From Candidatus Amarolinea dominans (GTDB lineage: Bacteria > Chloroflexota > Anaerolineae > SSC4 > Amarolineaceae): DNA of 64,000 nucleotides. The translations under genes and the position numbers were made by a program. Below, in pieces: positions 61,489 through 64,000 of the stretch. The number at the start of each line of letters is the position of its first letter. The first letter of the stretch is position 1. The DNA is taken from positions 186,001 to 250,000 of the forward strand of contig JADJYJ010000017.1 of NCBI GenBank assembly GCA_016719785.1. Reading direction: 5' to 3'. The notes under the pieces are model-generated. The model searched no databases, had not been told where the DNA came from, and saw nothing but the letters and a program-made list of their open reading frames with translations.

Positions 61489-64000
61489 CTACTCGCCGCG
61501 CAACCCCTCCAACGTGGCCGCATCGAAAATTACCGCCGGATTCTGACCCTCGCGCAGCGCCTTGACCCATTGCGTGCGCGACTGGATGAACTCTTCGCCC
61601 AGACCTTCCGCCTTCGCTCTCTTTAAGCGCGAACTCCGAAATCCTCGATTGCTCCCTGCACGTCGCCCGTCAGCGCGCGCGCCAGGCCGCGACTGCCGCG
61701 GATATTGCCGTCATCAGGCGCCAGCTTGACGGCGGTCTCGCACGCATCGAGCACCAGCGCCGCCTGGTTCCAGGTTGCGCCGTACCAGCAGAGTGCATTC
61801 CAATCCTTAGCCGAAATCTTCAGATCGGGATCGAGCGCCAACGCCTCCTCGAACTTCGCCAATGCGCCAGAGATGGCACCCTGCTCCGCCAGGACGTGGG
61901 CTTCATCAAGCAAGAGTTGGGGAACGCTCGGATGCACCGGCCACCGCTCACATGTGCGCCGATACGGCTTGTCCTGCAAGTAGCGCGCCCACTCCTCCGT
62001 GCTCAGGTTGCGCCCCGCGTAACGGCAGGCCGTCGCGATCAGATCTGCCACGCGCCAGGTCCACAGCCGGGCGGTGTTGTCCCTGGACGCCGTGGCCAGC
62101 CAGCGCCCATCCGGGCTGAAGGCCACGGACCAGACCCATCCCTCATGGCCGGCCAGGACGATGGGGGCGGCGCCGGGGTTCGTCACATCCCACAGCCGGG
62201 CGGTGGTGTCATTGGACGCCGTGGCCAGCCAGCGCCCATCCGGGCTGAAGGCCACGGACCAGAAGTAACCCGCATGGCCGGCCAGGACGATGGGGGCGGC
62301 GCCGGGGTTCGTCACATCCCACAGCCGGGCAGTGTAGTCCCTGGACGCCGTGGCCAGCCAGCGCCCATCCGGGCTGAAGGCCACGCCATAGACGTAACCC
62401 GCATGGCCAGCCAGGACGATGGAGGCGGCGCCGGGGTTCGTCACATCCCACAGCCGGGCGGTGTTGTCGTCTGAGGCGGTGGCCAGCCAGCGACCATCGG
62501 GGCTGAAGGCCACGAACTCGACGGCATCCTCATGGCCGACCAGGACGATGGGGGCGGCGCCGGGGTTCGTCACATCCCACAGCCGGGCGGTTTTGTCACT
62601 GGACGCCGTGGCCAGCCAGCGCCCATTCGGGCTGAAGGCCACGGACCAGACGTCATCCGTATGGCCGGCCAGGACGATGGGGGCGGCGCCGGGGTTCGTC
62701 ACATCCCACAGCCGGGCGGTGTTGTCCCAGGACGCCGTGGCCAGCCAGCGCCCGTCCGGGCTGAAGGCCACGGACGACGATATCCGCATGGCCGGCCAGG
62801 AGGATGGGGGCGGCGCCGGGGTTCGTCACATCCCACAGCCGGGCGGTGTTGTCCCAGGACGCGGTGGCCAGCCAGCGCCCATCCGGGCTGAAGGCCACGG
62901 ACACGACGGCACCCTCATGGCCGGCCAGGACGATGGGGGCGGCGCCGGGGTTCGTCACATCCCACAGCCGGGCGGTGTTGTCCCTGGACGCCGTGGCCAG
63001 CCAGCGCCCATCCGGGCTGAAGGCCACGGACGCCACGGCATCCGCATGGCCGGCCAGGACGATGGGGGCGGCGCCGGGGTTCGTCACATCCCACAGCCGG
63101 GCGGTGTTGTCCCCGGATGCGGTGGCCAGCCAGCGCCCATCCGGGCTGAAGGCCACGGACACGACGGCACCCTCATGGCCGGCCAGGACGATGGGGGGGC
63201 GCCGGGGTTCGTCACATCCCACAGCCGGGCGGTGTTGTCACTGGACGCCGTGGCCAGCCAGCGCCCATCCGGGCTGAAGGCCACGGACCAGACGTCATCC
63301 GCATGGCCGGCCAGGACGATGGGGGCGGCGCCGGGGTTCGTCACATCCCACAGCCGGGCGGTGTTGTCACTGGACGCCGTGGCCAGCCAGCGCCCATCCG
63401 GGCTGAAGGCCACGGACCAGACGGTATCCGCATGGCCGACCAGGACGATGGGGGCGGCGCCGGGGTTCGTCACATCCCACAGCCGGGCGGTGTTGTCCTC
63501 GGACGCCGTGGCCAGCCAGCGCCCATCCGGGCTGAAGGCCACGGACACGACGATATCCGCATGGCCGGCCAGGACGATGGGGGCGGCGCCGGGGTTCGTC
63601 ACATCCCACAGCCGGGCGGTGTTGTCCTCGGACGCCGTGGCCAGCCAGCGCCCATCCGGGCTGAAGGCCACGGACACGACGGCTTCCTCATGGCCGGCCA
63701 GGACGATGGGGGCGGCGCCGGGGTTCGTCACATCCCACAGCCGGGCGGTGTTGTCCCCGGACGCCGTGGCCAGCCAGCGCCCATCAGGCTGAAGGCCACG
63801 GACGCCACGGCATCCGCATGGCCGGCCAGGACGATGGGGGCGACGCCGGGGTTCGTCACATCCCACAGCCGGGCGGTGTTGTCCCCGGAGGCGGTGGCCA
63901 GCCAGCGCCCATCCGGGCTGGAAGGCCACGGACACGACGGCAGACTCATGGCGGCAGCGCTATCCCGCTTGGGACGGCCCAGCACCTCGATGACGTTGGT
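61489..64000 (-). pseudogene. WD40 beta-propeller protein with TPR-like tail, 5' end outside window, several frameshifts
   Basis: Fourteen near-identical 129-bp (43-residue) WD40 units run from ~63980 to ~62050 (core DNTARLWDVTNPG, SVAFSPDGRWLATAS). The tail has ATACRYAGRNLSTEEWARYL, a TPR-like pair (ALAKFEEALALDPDL) and, after a shifted frame, EEFIQSRTQWVKALREG to a stop at 61489. By comparison of units, indels are at ~62776 (2-bp loss), ~63194 (1-bp loss in a G run), ~63786 (1-bp loss), ~63921 (1-bp gain) and ~61640 (1-bp loss in a T run). The N-terminus, probably a STAND ATPase, is beyond the right edge. It would be the sensor of the conflict cluster. Confidence 0.8.

Noticed and set aside
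59350..61626. A 758-codon plus-strand open frame opposite the STAND-FGE gene
   Set aside because: Antisense shadow; the minus strand has P-loop and FGE motifs, and the plus frame has a Gln/Arg/Ala-rich composition without domains.
62419..63792. Plus-strand repetitive open frame opposite the WD40 array
   Set aside because: It arises from the 129-bp periodicity of the WD40 units; the minus strand encodes the WD40 consensus.

Overview
The window is GC-rich DNA, roughly 60-65 % G+C by eye, with dense gene packing, many ATGA/TGATG start-stop overlaps and bacterial ribosome binding sites. The gene mix points to a Chloroflexota genome of the Anaerolineae/Caldilineae type, possibly a metagenome assembly: ArnT-like glycosyltransferases with C-terminal beta-sandwich domains, large NACHT/STAND NTPases with formylglycine-generating-enzyme (FGE) or WD40 sensor domains, DUF1670-type proteins, a glucan phosphorylase/GH16 locus, and many short palindromic repeats. 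This placement is inference. I saw no rRNA, tRNA, CRISPR array or integrase.

Layout. 1-6396 (+) is a surface-glycan cluster: two polytopic GT39-like transferases, a methyltransferase, a polyprenyl-phosphate GT2 and a DegT aminotransferase. 6400-9941 (-) holds an EAD-NACHT-FGE protein whose last FGE segment (6558-6604) has a second copy just downstream (6400-6446). The two copies differ almost only at adenines, which is the signature of a diversity-generating retroelement (DGR). No reverse transcriptase is in the window. 9942-11115 is non-coding, with a 48-bp tandem array. 11116-12723 holds a shattered and an intact DUF1670-like gene. 12882-18331 (+) is an alternative Hsp70 operon (TPR protein, J protein, GrpE-like, Hsp70). 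18403-20687 is a graveyard of toxin-antitoxin pieces: a PIN stub fused to an exonuclease, an orphan antitoxin, a HigA stub and a deleted nucleotidyltransferase.

21027-41459 (-) reads as one beta-glucan utilisation locus. It has a LacI-sensor/histidine kinase/AraC hybrid regulator, a lipoprotein sugar-binding protein (frameshifted), two ABC permeases, three GH16 glucanases (one a 1753-residue multi-module wall enzyme) and two GH94-clan phosphorylases. The GH16 enzymes would cut beta-1,3-type glucan outside the cell, the transporter would import oligosaccharides, and the phosphorylases would release sugar phosphate.

41715-51081 is a defence and accessory stretch: a TOPRIM remnant, a type IIG restriction-modification enzyme, a VapBC-like pair, an ATPase-nuclease under a perfect 36-bp palindrome, an orphan antitoxin-like protein, and a rhodanese/methyltransferase pair. 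51282-54212 (+) is an XRE-STAND-TPR regulator broken by one TGA. 54404-64000 (-) is a multi-gene conflict system: WD40 array, STAND-FGE, unknown protein, EAD-trypsin protease and EAD-NACHT-membrane protein. Almost every gene in it carries a frameshift or nonsense codon, so it is decaying or this part of the assembly is poor. The two nonsense codons and the several gene stubs favour real decay; indels in homopolymers leave sequencing error possible.
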